From contig CAZSGY010000012.1 of NCBI GenBank assembly GCA_964606975.1, positions 1 to 11,172 on the forward strand: 11,172 nucleotides of DNA, written 5' to 3'. Positions 4,747-11,172 of the stretch are shown here, piece by piece. Position numbers and translations under genes: made by a program. Under the pieces are notes generated by a model. That model saw nothing but the letters and a program-made list of their open reading frames with translations, did no database searches and was not told the DNA's origin. Every line of letters begins with the position of its first letter. The stretch's first letter is position 1. The stretch is from UBA8517 sp964606975 (GTDB taxonomy: Bacteria; Patescibacteriota; Microgenomatia; UBA8517).

Positions 4747-5685
4747 CTATTGAAGCTGGTTTTCTATGTTTTGAATAATTTCCCGCAAAAAAACGTCACG
4801 GTTTTTCATCCCCCATTTAGGAAAACCCATTTGGTCGTTTACTTCAAAAACATAAGGCTTGCCGTTTTTGCCAATCCCAAAATCCAAGCTATAAACAGGG
4901 TTGTTATATTTTTTGAAAAAAATATCCGATATTGTCCTTACTGTTTTTTTAATCTCATCCGGTACGCTTTGGTAGTCTACTTCGGTAAGATTTCCACCCT
5001 GCGCCGCATTTGCCAAAAAACTTCCCTTGGCAGGTACTCTGACATGGCACCACACGGGCGTTTGGTTCACTATAACAACTCTTAAATCGTGCATGCCATC
5101 GGTCACGTCAGCTACACCGCCATCGGTATCCACAAATTCCTGAGCAATATATTGAGGGTATTTTTTACTAAATTCAAACTTCATAGCCCCTTCTTTCGGA
5201 CCTATATATATACCAATTCCTTTTAGGCCATTAACAGGTTTTAAGACTACCATCTCACTTTTTATTTCCGATAAGACTTTAGATAAATCTTTTTTCTCTT
5301 TTACTAACAGAGTCTGCGGCATATACTTTCCGATTACCTTAAAAGTTGCCCATTTATCCCACGCCAGAACTTTGAAAATCCGTTGATTAATTACCTTAAG
5401 AGAGTCGCCGGGTAGTGGAAAGTCAACGCCGCCCGTCCTATCATAAACAACATCCATTTTAAGTTTGTCTTTAACTAAGGTAAAAGCGCCATTGTTAAAA
5501 CGCCAGCCGCCTTCAAAAACGCCGTCTCCAAGGTAGGTTCTACGCGTCAGAACGTAAACTTCCCAACCTTTAGCTTCCATCAATTCTAATAATCTTATGT
5601 AAACGTCAAGTTTTTCAACAATGTGAGAAAGCGGTGTCTCTCCCTGAAGTTCTTTTGAGAAACAAATTCCTACTTTTTTTCTCAT
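4747..5685 (-). CDS. ATP-grasp ligase, RimK/glutathione-synthetase-like, third ligase of the cluster
   Basis: ATP-grasp ligases activate a carboxylate as acyl phosphate and join it to an amine, forming amide or peptide bonds. In this 312-residue protein the pre-ATP-grasp domain is about residues 1-105 and includes DVVYDRTGGVDFP near 78-90. The ATP-binding core carries VVLKPVNGLKGIGIYIG (Lys149, glycine-rich loop), AQEFV (Glu183) and HDLRVVIVN (Arg202). Metal ligands are SLDFG (Asp268) and FEVNDQMGFP (Glu281, Asn283). All key positions look intact. The segment WCHVRVPAKGSFLANAAQGG at 212-231 is typical of the RimK/YheC-like branch and probably shapes the acceptor site. The ATG overlaps the stop of the upstream ligase (ATGA), indicating translational coupling. 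The protein has no signal peptide and would be cytoplasmic. The substrate cannot be told from sequence. Confidence 0.88.
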   Translation of the reverse strand: MRKKVGICFSKELQGETPLSHIVEKLDVYIRLLELMEAKGWEVYVLTRRTYLGDGVFEGGWRFNNGAFTLVKDKLKMDVVYDRTGGVDFPLPGDSLKVINQRIFKVLAWDKWATFKVIGKYMPQTLLVKEKKDLSKVLSEIKSEMVVLKPVNGLKGIGIYIGPKEGAMKFEFSKKYPQYIAQEFVDTDGGVADVTDGMHDLRVVIVNQTPVWCHVRVPAKGSFLANAAQGGNLTEVDYQSVPDEIKKTVRTISDIFFKKYNNPVYSLDFGIGKNGKPYVFEVNDQMGFPKWGMKNRDVFLREIIQNIENQLQ

Positions 5686-6584
5686 TTATTTTTTGCCAGC
5701 TCGCGTACGAAAAAGTCCGCAACACTGGCCACCTCGCAGGATTTGGCTGATTTGTAAGTAAAACCGGGGCCCCTATTTACTTCCAAAAGCCATACCTTAC
5801 CGCTAACGTCGATGGCTGCATCGACCCCCGCAATTTCAATTTTAAGTATCTGAGAAGACTTTATTGAAACGTCTTTAACTTCTTCAGAAATCTCACAAAT
5901 GTCCATAAAATCCTCCCTTGCACCCAAAGAGACATTGTTTCTGAATTCATTCGGATCCATAGACGTTTTCCTTTCATAAGAACCTACACGGTCCCCCACA
6001 ACAAGTACCCTGAATTCTTCTTTCTTTTCTATAAACTTCTGAAACAAAAATTTGTCATTAGGAAATTTAGTAATCAAATCATTAAAATCTTTAATCGTTC
6101 TTACTAAATGTACCCCAATCCCCCTTTGTGAATAAAGATCTTTGGCGACAAGAGGCAAGCCAAACTTTTCTGTTATTTTGGCTGCACTTTTCAAGATATT
6201 TCCCTTATAGCAAAAGAAAGTGGGGATTACCGGGACTCCGCCCAATGCCAATTTTAGAAGTGACGTTAACTTTGTCCCCTGAGGTCCGATTTCCTTATAC
6301 GTTGAATCAAAATATTTCCTGCCGTGGAATTCCAAAAAAATTGCTATTGTTGCGGCCAACCACAAAAATTCACGCCCGGCTCTTCTAAAGTAGACCAAAT
6401 CATAATCCAATATTGGTTTGTCATCGATAAATATTGATGTGTTTTTGCCATCAATATCTATTGTTATATCCTCAAAATGGGCAATATCAACTAAAGCCTC
6501 CGGGGGTAATAAGCTTTTTAATCCACTATAAAAACTGTTTTTGTTCGAATAAGTCCTATTAACTAAAATCAATATTTTTTTCAT
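5682..6584 (-). CDS. ATP-grasp ligase, RimK-like, second ligase of the cluster
   Basis: A 300-residue cytoplasmic ATP-grasp enzyme of the RimK (glutamate ligase) superfamily. Residues 1-120 form the N-terminal pre-ATP-grasp part with DLVYFRRAGREFLWLAATIA near 62-81. ATP-binding elements are LPLVAKDLYSQRGIGVHLV (Lys148, glycine loop), FLFQKFIEKKEEFRVLVVGD (hinge and Arg192) and VGSYERK. Metal-binding residues lie in IAGVDAAIDV (Asp255) and VWLLEVNRGPGF (Glu268, Asn270). The start MKKILILVNRTYSNKN is a normal Rossmann-like opening. It lies 57 bases after the ligase-protease fusion and overlaps the next ligase by four bases, so the three are probably one transcript. Closest known activities are addition of glutamate or similar amino acids to protein tails, peptides or cofactors; which applies is unknown. 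Confidence 0.88.
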   Translation of the reverse strand: MKKILILVNRTYSNKNSFYSGLKSLLPPEALVDIAHFEDITIDIDGKNTSIFIDDKPILDYDLVYFRRAGREFLWLAATIAIFLEFHGRKYFDSTYKEIGPQGTKLTSLLKLALGGVPVIPTFFCYKGNILKSAAKITEKFGLPLVAKDLYSQRGIGVHLVRTIKDFNDLITKFPNDKFLFQKFIEKKEEFRVLVVGDRVGSYERKTSMDPNEFRNNVSLGAREDFMDICEISEEVKDVSIKSSQILKIEIAGVDAAIDVSGKVWLLEVNRGPGFTYKSAKSCEVASVADFFVRELAKNK

Positions 6585-6641
6585 TTATGATATATCGGCG
6601 TTCAATTCATCCGTGGGCATAGCCCCGATCCTTGAATGCTC

Positions 6642-7934
6642 TTATAAAGCCGTATCCTCCACCTTTACTAAAAATCCCTGAAGATCACGTCTGCCTATTA
6701 TACACACCCGCTTGAGTCCTTTCCTGTTTGCAACCGAAGCTATGGTGTCGATTCTCCTTCCGGCCAGGTAAAAACTCAGATTAATCACGGATCTTTCTTC
6801 GGATCCCAGAGAACTTTTAAAGACTTTTGTCCAAAGAATATTGTTGCCTTGCAAGAGACCATTTTTCTCGGCAAAAGTTTTATCGATTGAACTTCTCCAC
6901 GCTCCCGTATCTATTTTTGCAACAACCTCAACTTTTTTCCTGTTGGGAAGTATTATTTTAATAGTCTCATCATTTTTAATTGTTTTAATGCCATCTTCCA
7001 ATGCTTTTCTGTTCTCAAACCTGCCTGCAAATAGAGCCCTGGCAATCATAACTCCATGATCCTTATCAACAACCGCCAAATCATCCACCCTTTCAAGACG
7101 CCTTTTAAGACCTTCTCCATTCGCCAATTGAATTTGAAGTCCGGGCTGAGCATTTAATTCCAGAACCATTGGCCCTTTTTCCGGATGAATAACAATATCC
7201 ACCCCTGCATACCCCAATCCCGAAGCGTCTTGAGCATCCACGGCCGTCTCAAGAATGGAATTCCAACCGGGTATTTTAATTCCTCGAAGCTTACGTTCTG
7301 TTCCGGGTTTGAATACAATTTCTTCCCCATGCCAAATAGCTTTTGTGGTAATTCCTGTTGCGATATCTACTCCCACTCCAAGTGCCCCCTGATGCAAGTT
7401 CGCCCTGCCTCCGGACTCTTTAGTGGGAAGTCTCAACATGGCCATAATGGGAATTTTATTAAAAACAATTATGCGGATGTCGGGAGTGCCGCGGTATGCC
7501 CATCTCCTGAAAACTTTTGCCCTTCCTACATATTCCTGGATAAAGCCAACATCGGGAACATTACCCATTGAATACGCTCCCTCCAAAATATCCAAGGTGT
7601 GAAGCTTTAAATCGTCAATTGTAAGTCTTTCTTTTCGGGTACTTAACCATCTGCCGTCTTTTAGCCGTCTTTTAACAACAATTATTCCCTCTCCGCCCAT
7701 TCCCCGACTGGGTTTTAGAGCAAACTTAGGCGGCAGTGCATCCCAATTGAATGCCAACACATCTCTGGGGTCAGTAAATTTTTTGTAAATTTTCGGATGC
7801 GGCACACCTGCTTTTTTAAGCGCTCTGGCGGTTTGGATTTTACTATCAGCAATATTTTTACCACGTTTTGTGTTGTATCTATAAGCAAATAGTTGAGTGC
7901 GGGCATTTAAGCCAAGAATGGATGAAACTTTCAT
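6642..7934 (-). CDS. Alpha-L-glutamate-ligase-like ATP-grasp enzyme fused to a retropepsin-like protease domain
   Basis: The 430-residue protein has two parts. Residues 1-310 match the RimK-related ligase family usually named alpha-L-glutamate ligase-like: ILGLNARTQLFAYRYN, FALKPSRGMGGEGIIVV (Lys74 area), VGFIQEYV (Glu134) and the very characteristic TPDIRIIVFNKIPIMAMLRL then SGGRANLHQGALGVGVD. Metal ligands follow at AGVDIVIH (Asp246) and LELNAQPGL (Glu259, Asn261). Residues about 325-430 are a retropepsin-like domain of the type often labelled ATP-dependent zinc protease (RimB-like): KIDTGAWRSS with catalytic Asp342, then SVINLSFYLAGRR and RVCIIGRRDLQGF. Retropepsins act as dimers, so the fusion should dimerise. 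In proteobacteria the protease is a separate neighbouring gene. No signal peptide is present, so the protease would be cytoplasmic. It lies 17 bases after the 7-TM gene. Confidence 0.92.
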   Translation of the reverse strand: MKVSSILGLNARTQLFAYRYNTKRGKNIADSKIQTARALKKAGVPHPKIYKKFTDPRDVLAFNWDALPPKFALKPSRGMGGEGIIVVKRRLKDGRWLSTRKERLTIDDLKLHTLDILEGAYSMGNVPDVGFIQEYVGRAKVFRRWAYRGTPDIRIIVFNKIPIMAMLRLPTKESGGRANLHQGALGVGVDIATGITTKAIWHGEEIVFKPGTERKLRGIKIPGWNSILETAVDAQDASGLGYAGVDIVIHPEKGPMVLELNAQPGLQIQLANGEGLKRRLERVDDLAVVDKDHGVMIARALFAGRFENRKALEDGIKTIKNDETIKIILPNRKKVEVVAKIDTGAWRSSIDKTFAEKNGLLQGNNILWTKVFKSSLGSEERSVINLSFYLAGRRIDTIASVANRKGLKRVCIIGRRDLQGFLVKVEDTAL

Positions 7935-7951
7935 AAGTAAAATGGGATTTG

Positions 7952-8836
7952 TTAGCTTCTAATGAGTTTTCTAAAACGGTAAAACTCCATTACCCTAAGA
8001 CCGGTATATTTTCCGAGCAGAAGGTCGGCTATGGCGACTGTAATTAATGATATCTCCGGATGAAGAAGAACGAATCCTCTTAGGGGCTCAAGTGTCAGGA
8101 AGAAGTAGGAAATAAATGACAGAATCAATGTCTCAAAAGTCAGGTTGACAGCAGTTTTAGCACTTTTTCCAAGTTGTACACGATTGAACTCTTCTGCCAA
8201 AAGGATTAGCACCAAGACTGCAAAAATTGATACGTTGGCAAGTGCCGGAAAGTTTAGAACCGGCGCCAAGAACAACACCCCCAAGACAGCGAAAACTACT
8301 GCCCAAAGAATAAACGACATTCTGGGTAAATACTGGAGTTTTACTTTTAATTTACGCAATATCAAACGCACAAATGTGGAAACGGCAACAATCACCAAGA
8401 AAAGCCCGATTCCCACGACCGGACCGGTGGCCACAAAAACTACCGATAGAGCTGCCGGCAGAAAAATACCAAATCCCCTAATACCCACAACATTGCGCGA
8501 AAAAGCTATTATAAATGTAACAAACGGCAAAAGGAGCAAAAGAACTAATGTATTGGCCGGGACTCCGGCGTCGACTGCTCCACGAATTGCATATTTAATC
8601 GGATTCAAAGGCCAAATCGGACCGAGAGTTTGTTCTTCTAATAATTTCTCCAAAGGACCTAAAGACTCGGTGCTTTTTTGGGTAATGTCAACCGGAGGCG
8701 CAACCGGGGTCGGAGACAGAGTCGCTTCGGGTGTTGCACTCGGTGAAGGAACTGGTGTAAGCGCAAGCACAAGAGAAGGCTGAATTAAGGCCAGCCCGAC
8801 AACCATTACAAACAATAAATAAAATATTTTGCGCAT
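7952..8836 (-). CDS. 7-TM membrane protein (7TM_transglut type) lacking the transglutaminase-like domain
   Basis: The 294-residue product starts with a signal peptide or anchor (residues 3-26), then a Pro/Thr/Ser-rich stretch (about 27-50, such as PSPSATPEATLSPTP) and a short extracytoplasmic part to residue 92. Seven hydrophobic segments follow at about 94-113, 122-136, 140-160, 172-193, 198-216, 231-250 and 254-275. The segment LLLPFVTFIIAFSRNVVGIR with GFGIFLPAAL after it, and the later RLILRKLKVKLQYLPRMS, fit the 7-TM domain normally found fused to an inactive transglutaminase in operons with the alpha-L-glutamate-ligase-like enzyme. Here the transglutaminase-like domain is absent and replaced by about 65 residues. 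It is the promoter-proximal gene of the ligase cluster. The ATG at 8836 has an AAGGAA element upstream. Role inferred: membrane anchor, sensor or conduit for the ligase product. Confidence 0.85.
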   Translation of the reverse strand: MRKIFYLLFVMVVGLALIQPSLVLALTPVPSPSATPEATLSPTPVAPPVDITQKSTESLGPLEKLLEEQTLGPIWPLNPIKYAIRGAVDAGVPANTLVLLLLLPFVTFIIAFSRNVVGIRGFGIFLPAALSVVFVATGPVVGIGLFLVIVAVSTFVRLILRKLKVKLQYLPRMSFILWAVVFAVLGVLFLAPVLNFPALANVSIFAVLVLILLAEEFNRVQLGKSAKTAVNLTFETLILSFISYFFLTLEPLRGFVLLHPEISLITVAIADLLLGKYTGLRVMEFYRFRKLIRS

Positions 8837-8863
8837 GGGTAAAGTTCCTTGGAAAGTGAATAT

Positions 8864-8872
8864 ATTTTACCA
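8864..8872 (-). promoter_or_regulatory. Candidate extended -10 promoter of the ligase cluster
   Basis: On the minus strand TG-G-TAAAAT (8872-8864) forms an extended -10. The -35 region 17 bases upstream (TCGGAA) is poor. The start would be near 8857, about 21 bases before the ATG of the 7-TM gene. It is divergent from the ABC transporter promoter about 60 bases away. Confidence 0.5.
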
Positions 8873-8931
8873 TAAGAAAAGCAAAATTCCGAGTAACAAG
8901 ATTCTTTCTATATTTTTTGTAAAAAATCGCC

Positions 8932-8937
8932 TATAAT
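8932..8937 (+). promoter_or_regulatory. -10 element of the ABC transporter promoter
   Basis: A perfect TATAAT at 8932-8937 lies 55 bases before the ATG at 8992. The -35 position (about 8909-8914, TATATT) is poor, though the stretch upstream is T-rich. Transcription would start near 8944. Confidence 0.5.
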
Positions 8938-8954
8938 CAAGTTTCCGCCGTACC

Positions 8955-8983
8955 ACGCTCCCCGCAAGGGGGATTTTTGGCGT
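8955..8983 (+). promoter_or_regulatory. GC-rich GNRA-tetraloop hairpin in the ABC transporter leader
   Basis: CCCC (8960-8963), tetraloop GCAA (8964-8967) and GGGG (8968-8971) form a very stable small stem followed by ATTTTT (8973-8978). An outer ACGC (8955-8958) can pair with GCGT (8980-8983). The G-run is also the only Shine-Dalgarno-like sequence before the gene. It could be an attenuator, a translational control hairpin or a remnant terminator. Confidence 0.5.
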
Positions 8984-8991
8984 TGAAAAAT

Positions 8992-10722
8992 ATGATTAAA
9001 ACATTTAGTACATTTTTTAGATTCACTGCACAAAGATGGCCGGTTTATGCCCTTTTTGTTCTTGCCGTCGTGGCTACAGCAGCCTTGCAAAGCGTCACCC
9101 CCTACTTTTTAAAGCAATTTGTCGATAAAATTCCTGCTCTTAACTATCAGGACCTAATAAATATTCTTTTTGTGTATATTGCAATCGTGATGGGTTCCCT
9201 TATTACAGATGTGGTAAGCGGATGGCTGGGAGATGTGATTCTTATAGATGCTGCAAGAGATGCGAGAATTTCAATATTTAAGCACGTACAGGATCTGGAT
9301 TTTTCATTTCACTCCGGAAAGTCCACCGGAACCATGATTTCTGCTTTCAAACGTGGAGATGGTGCTTTTTTTGATCTGTTTCATACTATCCACTTCAATG
9401 TAATTAATGTGGTTGTCACCACTATTATTATGTTTAGCTTTTTCGGAAAGATTAACTATCTTTTGGTCATCTTTATGCTTATTGCTCTGATTTTGACTTT
9501 TGTGTCAACAAAACTGCTTATTGAAAATAACGTTGCTAAAAGGAATGAATTTAATGATGAAGAAGATAATGTCTCAGGCATTATTACTGACAACATGATC
9601 AACTATGAGACTGTTAAGCTTTTTGCTAAGGAAAGATGGGAAAGTCACAGACTTACTCAAGCTTTCAGGCCTTGGACCAATAAACTTTGGAGGTATGCAA
9701 ACTCGTTCAGACTTATAGATATTGTGATCGGCGTTTTCATCAATTCGAGCATATTTGTAATCGTGTATTTTATGCTCAGATTTGCAGTTTTCGGTAATCT
9801 TAGCGTTGGAGATTTTGTTATGATAATCAGCTTTGTGGGAATGTTTTTTCCTAAAATTTGGAATTTGGTTTGGAGCACCAGAAATATAGCAAAAAATTAT
9901 GCAGATCTGGAGAAATATTTCGGACTTTTAGATGAAACTGTCGAGGTTAAAGATCCTCAAAAGCCTATCAAGATCGACCATGTTTATGGTGAGATAGGTT
10001 TTAACAACATAAGTTTTTCCTACAAAAACAGGTTAAAAAACGCTATCGAAAATCTAAATCTTAAGATTGAACAGGGACAGTCTGTTGCCTTGGTAGGACG
10101 AAGCGGCTCAGGCAAAACCACTTTAGTTAAACTTCTGATGAGATTTTTTGATTTAAATGCCGGAAATATTACGATTGACGGGATTAATATTCAAGATTTT
10201 ACAAAAAGTGATCTAAGAGGTTTTATCGGCATGGTTCCTCAAGAGCCAATACTATTTAATAACTCAATTGCATACAATATTGGTTACGGAAAGGATAAAG
10301 CTAAACTTACCGAAATTAAAGAGGCTGCAAAAATTGCAAATATTGATGATTTTATACAAAGTTTACCAAAAAAGTATAAAACAGAAGTCGGAGAACGTGG
10401 AGTAAAACTTTCCGGAGGCCAAAAACAACGTCTGGCGATAGCACGCATGATCCTTTCCGATCCAGACATTGTTGTATTTGACGAAGCCACCAGCCAACTT
10501 GATTCTGAATCCGAGAAACTTATCCAGGATGCCTTTTGGAAAGCAAGAGCCGGCAAAACCACAATAATCGTGGCTCACAGACTTTCAACAATTATGAGAG
10601 CAGATAAGATTATTGTCATGGAAAAAGGCAAAATCAAAGAAACCGGCAATCACGTAAGTTTACTTGCCAAAAAAGATTCTCTGTATTCACACTTCTGGAA
10701 TTTACAGATAAAATTAGATTAA
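8992..10722 (+). CDS. ABC exporter half-transporter (TMD-NBD fusion), MsbA/ATM-like
   Basis: A type IV (exporter) ABC transporter that works as a homodimer or heterodimer and couples ATP hydrolysis to export. With the ATG at 8992 it has 576 residues. The N-terminal membrane domain spans about residues 15-310, with hydrophobic segments near VYALFVLAVVATAAL, ILFVYIAIVMGSLI, VINVVVTTIIMFSFF, YLLVIFMLIALILTF and FINSSIFVIVYFML. The nucleotide-binding domain has Walker A GRSGSGKTT (about 369), Q-loop VPQEP, signature LSGGQKQR (about 473), Walker B IVVFDEA with catalytic Glu (about 498), D-loop SQLD and H-loop AHR (about 529). All are intact. No C39 peptidase domain is present. An in-frame TTG at 8977 would add five residues and is nearer a G-rich site, so the start is uncertain. 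The substrate is unknown. It is divergent from the ligase cluster. Confidence 0.93.
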   Translation: MIKTFSTFFRFTAQRWPVYALFVLAVVATAALQSVTPYFLKQFVDKIPALNYQDLINILFVYIAIVMGSLITDVVSGWLGDVILIDAARDARISIFKHVQDLDFSFHSGKSTGTMISAFKRGDGAFFDLFHTIHFNVINVVVTTIIMFSFFGKINYLLVIFMLIALILTFVSTKLLIENNVAKRNEFNDEEDNVSGIITDNMINYETVKLFAKERWESHRLTQAFRPWTNKLWRYANSFRLIDIVIGVFINSSIFVIVYFMLRFAVFGNLSVGDFVMIISFVGMFFPKIWNLVWSTRNIAKNYADLEKYFGLLDETVEVKDPQKPIKIDHVYGEIGFNNISFSYKNRLKNAIENLNLKIEQGQSVALVGRSGSGKTTLVKLLMRFFDLNAGNITIDGINIQDFTKSDLRGFIGMVPQEPILFNNSIAYNIGYGKDKAKLTEIKEAAKIANIDDFIQSLPKKYKTEVGERGVKLSGGQKQRLAIARMILSDPDIVVFDEATSQLDSESEKLIQDAFWKARAGKTTIIVAHRLSTIMRADKIIVMEKGKIKETGNHVSLLAKKDSLYSHFWNLQIKLD

Positions 10723-10730
10723 CTAATTAT

Positions 10731-10758
10731 ATGCGCTCCTCCTTTCAGGAGTTTGCAT
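10731..10758 (+). terminator. Weak hairpin after the ABC transporter
   Basis: CTCCT (10736-10740) pairs with AGGAG (10747-10751) around CCTTTC, and ATGC (10731-10734) can pair with GCAT (10755-10758) outside. Only three T's follow the inner stem, so it is a poor rho-independent terminator, but its place 9 bases after the stop fits. Confidence 0.4.
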
Positions 10759-10783
10759 TAAACTTGACTAAATTCTAAGCACC

Positions 10784-10887
10784 AATATCTAAATTGTAAA
10801 TAATATACAATTTCCCATTTTCATAATGTTTAAAACATTGGGGTCAAAGATATTAAATCATTGTTTAGAAATTAGGAATTAGATATT
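10784..10887. repeat. Cluster of inverted repeats in the AT-rich spacer
   Basis: Three exact inverted repeats occur here. AAATTGTA (10791-10798) with TACAATTT (10806-10813) has a 7-base gap. AATGTTT (10825-10831) with AAACATT (10833-10839) surrounds one central A. AATATCTAA (10784-10792) with TTAGATATT (10879-10887) encloses both. The first two have the size of operators for a dimeric DNA-binding protein. The region is very AT-rich, so some repeats are expected by chance. No gene is visible in 10723-10901. Confidence 0.45.
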
Positions 10888-10901
10888 ATAAATTGAAGTA
10901 T

Positions 10902-11117
10902 TTATTCTTCCTTTGATTGCATACCAAGAAGCCAGAGGACAGCCTCTTTTTTGTAACGCCTATCTCCCCTTGAGTTGATCCTGATGGCCGGAAGTTTTCC
11001 GCGTTTTCCCCATCTTTTAATGGTTAAAGGAGAAACTCTGAGCAGCTCACTTACTTCACGAACAGTTAGGAGGTCCGGGAGGTCTTCTAGCTTTATTTTT
11101 TTCTTCGTATCGTTCAT
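10902..11117 (-). CDS. MerR/excisionase-type helix-turn-helix DNA-binding protein (71 aa)
   Basis: The 71-residue protein carries a winged helix-turn-helix of the excisionase/MerR type: LLTVREVSELLRVSPLTIKRWGKRGKLPAIRINSRGDRRYKKEAVLWLL. TVREVSELLRVSPLTIKRW is the helix-turn-helix, GKLPAIRI the wing entry and RRYKKEAVLWLL the end of the domain. No effector or dimerisation domain follows. Such small proteins act either as recombination directionality factors of mobile elements or as stand-alone regulators. No integrase or phage gene is visible nearby, although the window ends 55 bases upstream of the start. The ATG at 11117 is preceded by AAGG and an AT-rich TATAAT on the minus strand. Inverted repeats lie just downstream of the gene. 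Confidence 0.88.
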   Translation of the reverse strand: MNDTKKKIKLEDLPDLLTVREVSELLRVSPLTIKRWGKRGKLPAIRINSRGDRRYKKEAVLWLLGMQSKEE

Positions 11118-11154
11118 TTTATTGCCTTAACTGAGTTACTGTTTTACTTTTTAT

Positions 11155-11160
11155 ATTATA
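11155..11160 (-). promoter_or_regulatory. Candidate -10 of the helix-turn-helix gene
   Basis: Minus-strand TATAAT (11160-11155) would start transcription near 11148, about 30 bases before the ATG at 11117. Its -35 would lie beyond the window edge, so it cannot be checked here. The sequence is AT-rich, so a chance match is possible. Confidence 0.4.
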
Positions 11161-11172
11161 TTGATATAGTCT

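Noticed and set aside
8145..8783. 212-codon plus-strand frame opposite the 7-TM gene
   Set aside because: Antisense shadow. The Thr/Lys-rich translation is what hydrophobic codons give in reverse, and the 7-TM reading matches a known family.
10764..10791. Plus-strand TTGACT with TATCTA as a promoter
   Set aside because: The -10 is poor, the spacer is 16 bases in an AT-rich stretch, and no plus-strand gene follows.

Overview
This window looks like a chromosome segment from a small-genome bacterium. The most likely source is a member of the Candidate Phyla Radiation (Patescibacteria), perhaps Microgenomates. The grounds are a minimal 61-residue SecE, NusG and L1 proteins with lineage-specific N-terminal extensions, AT-rich spacers, few Shine-Dalgarno sequences, several promoters that would give nearly leaderless mRNAs, and RimK-type ligases beside a bacterial ribosomal cluster. 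UGA is used as a stop (for example in the ATGA overlap at 5682-5685), so the genetic code appears standard. The taxonomic call is an inference without a search.

Region 1 (1-4520) is the classic transcription/translation cluster secE-nusG-rplK-rplA-rplJ-rplL, but it is interrupted. After secE-nusG, two small minus-strand genes (a 103-aa exported protein and a 66-aa unknown) are inserted before rplK. The 103-aa gene has a consensus promoter and is bracketed by diverged direct repeats and a 13-bp inverted repeat. The 66-aa gene and rplK fire from two fully overlapping, opposed promoters. A further unknown 80-aa gene lies between rplA and rplJ. rplJ-rplL has its own strong promoter and a ~115-nt structured leader whose closing helix would hide the rplJ ribosome-binding site, which fits L10-type autoregulation. 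The cluster ends in a strong intrinsic terminator at 4491-4520. rpoB does not follow.

Region 2 (4600-8870, minus strand, read right to left) is the most distinctive part. It holds a secreted/7-TM membrane protein of the 7TM_transglut type without its usual transglutaminase-like domain, then an alpha-L-glutamate-ligase-like ATP-grasp enzyme fused at its C-terminus to a retropepsin-like aspartyl protease domain (DTGA motif), then two further ATP-grasp ligases, the last two coupled by an ATGA overlap. In proteobacteria the ligase, 7-TM protein and protease are usually separate neighbouring genes. Here the set is fused, reduced and expanded to three ligases, suggesting synthesis and trimming of an amide-linked peptide or tag near the membrane. 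The substrate is unknown.

Region 3 (8880-11172) has a divergently transcribed ABC exporter (complete TMD-NBD half transporter, intact catalytic motifs), an AT-rich spacer with several perfect inverted repeats, and a small minus-strand MerR/excisionase-type helix-turn-helix protein.

No tRNA, rRNA, CRISPR array, transposase or integrase was seen.
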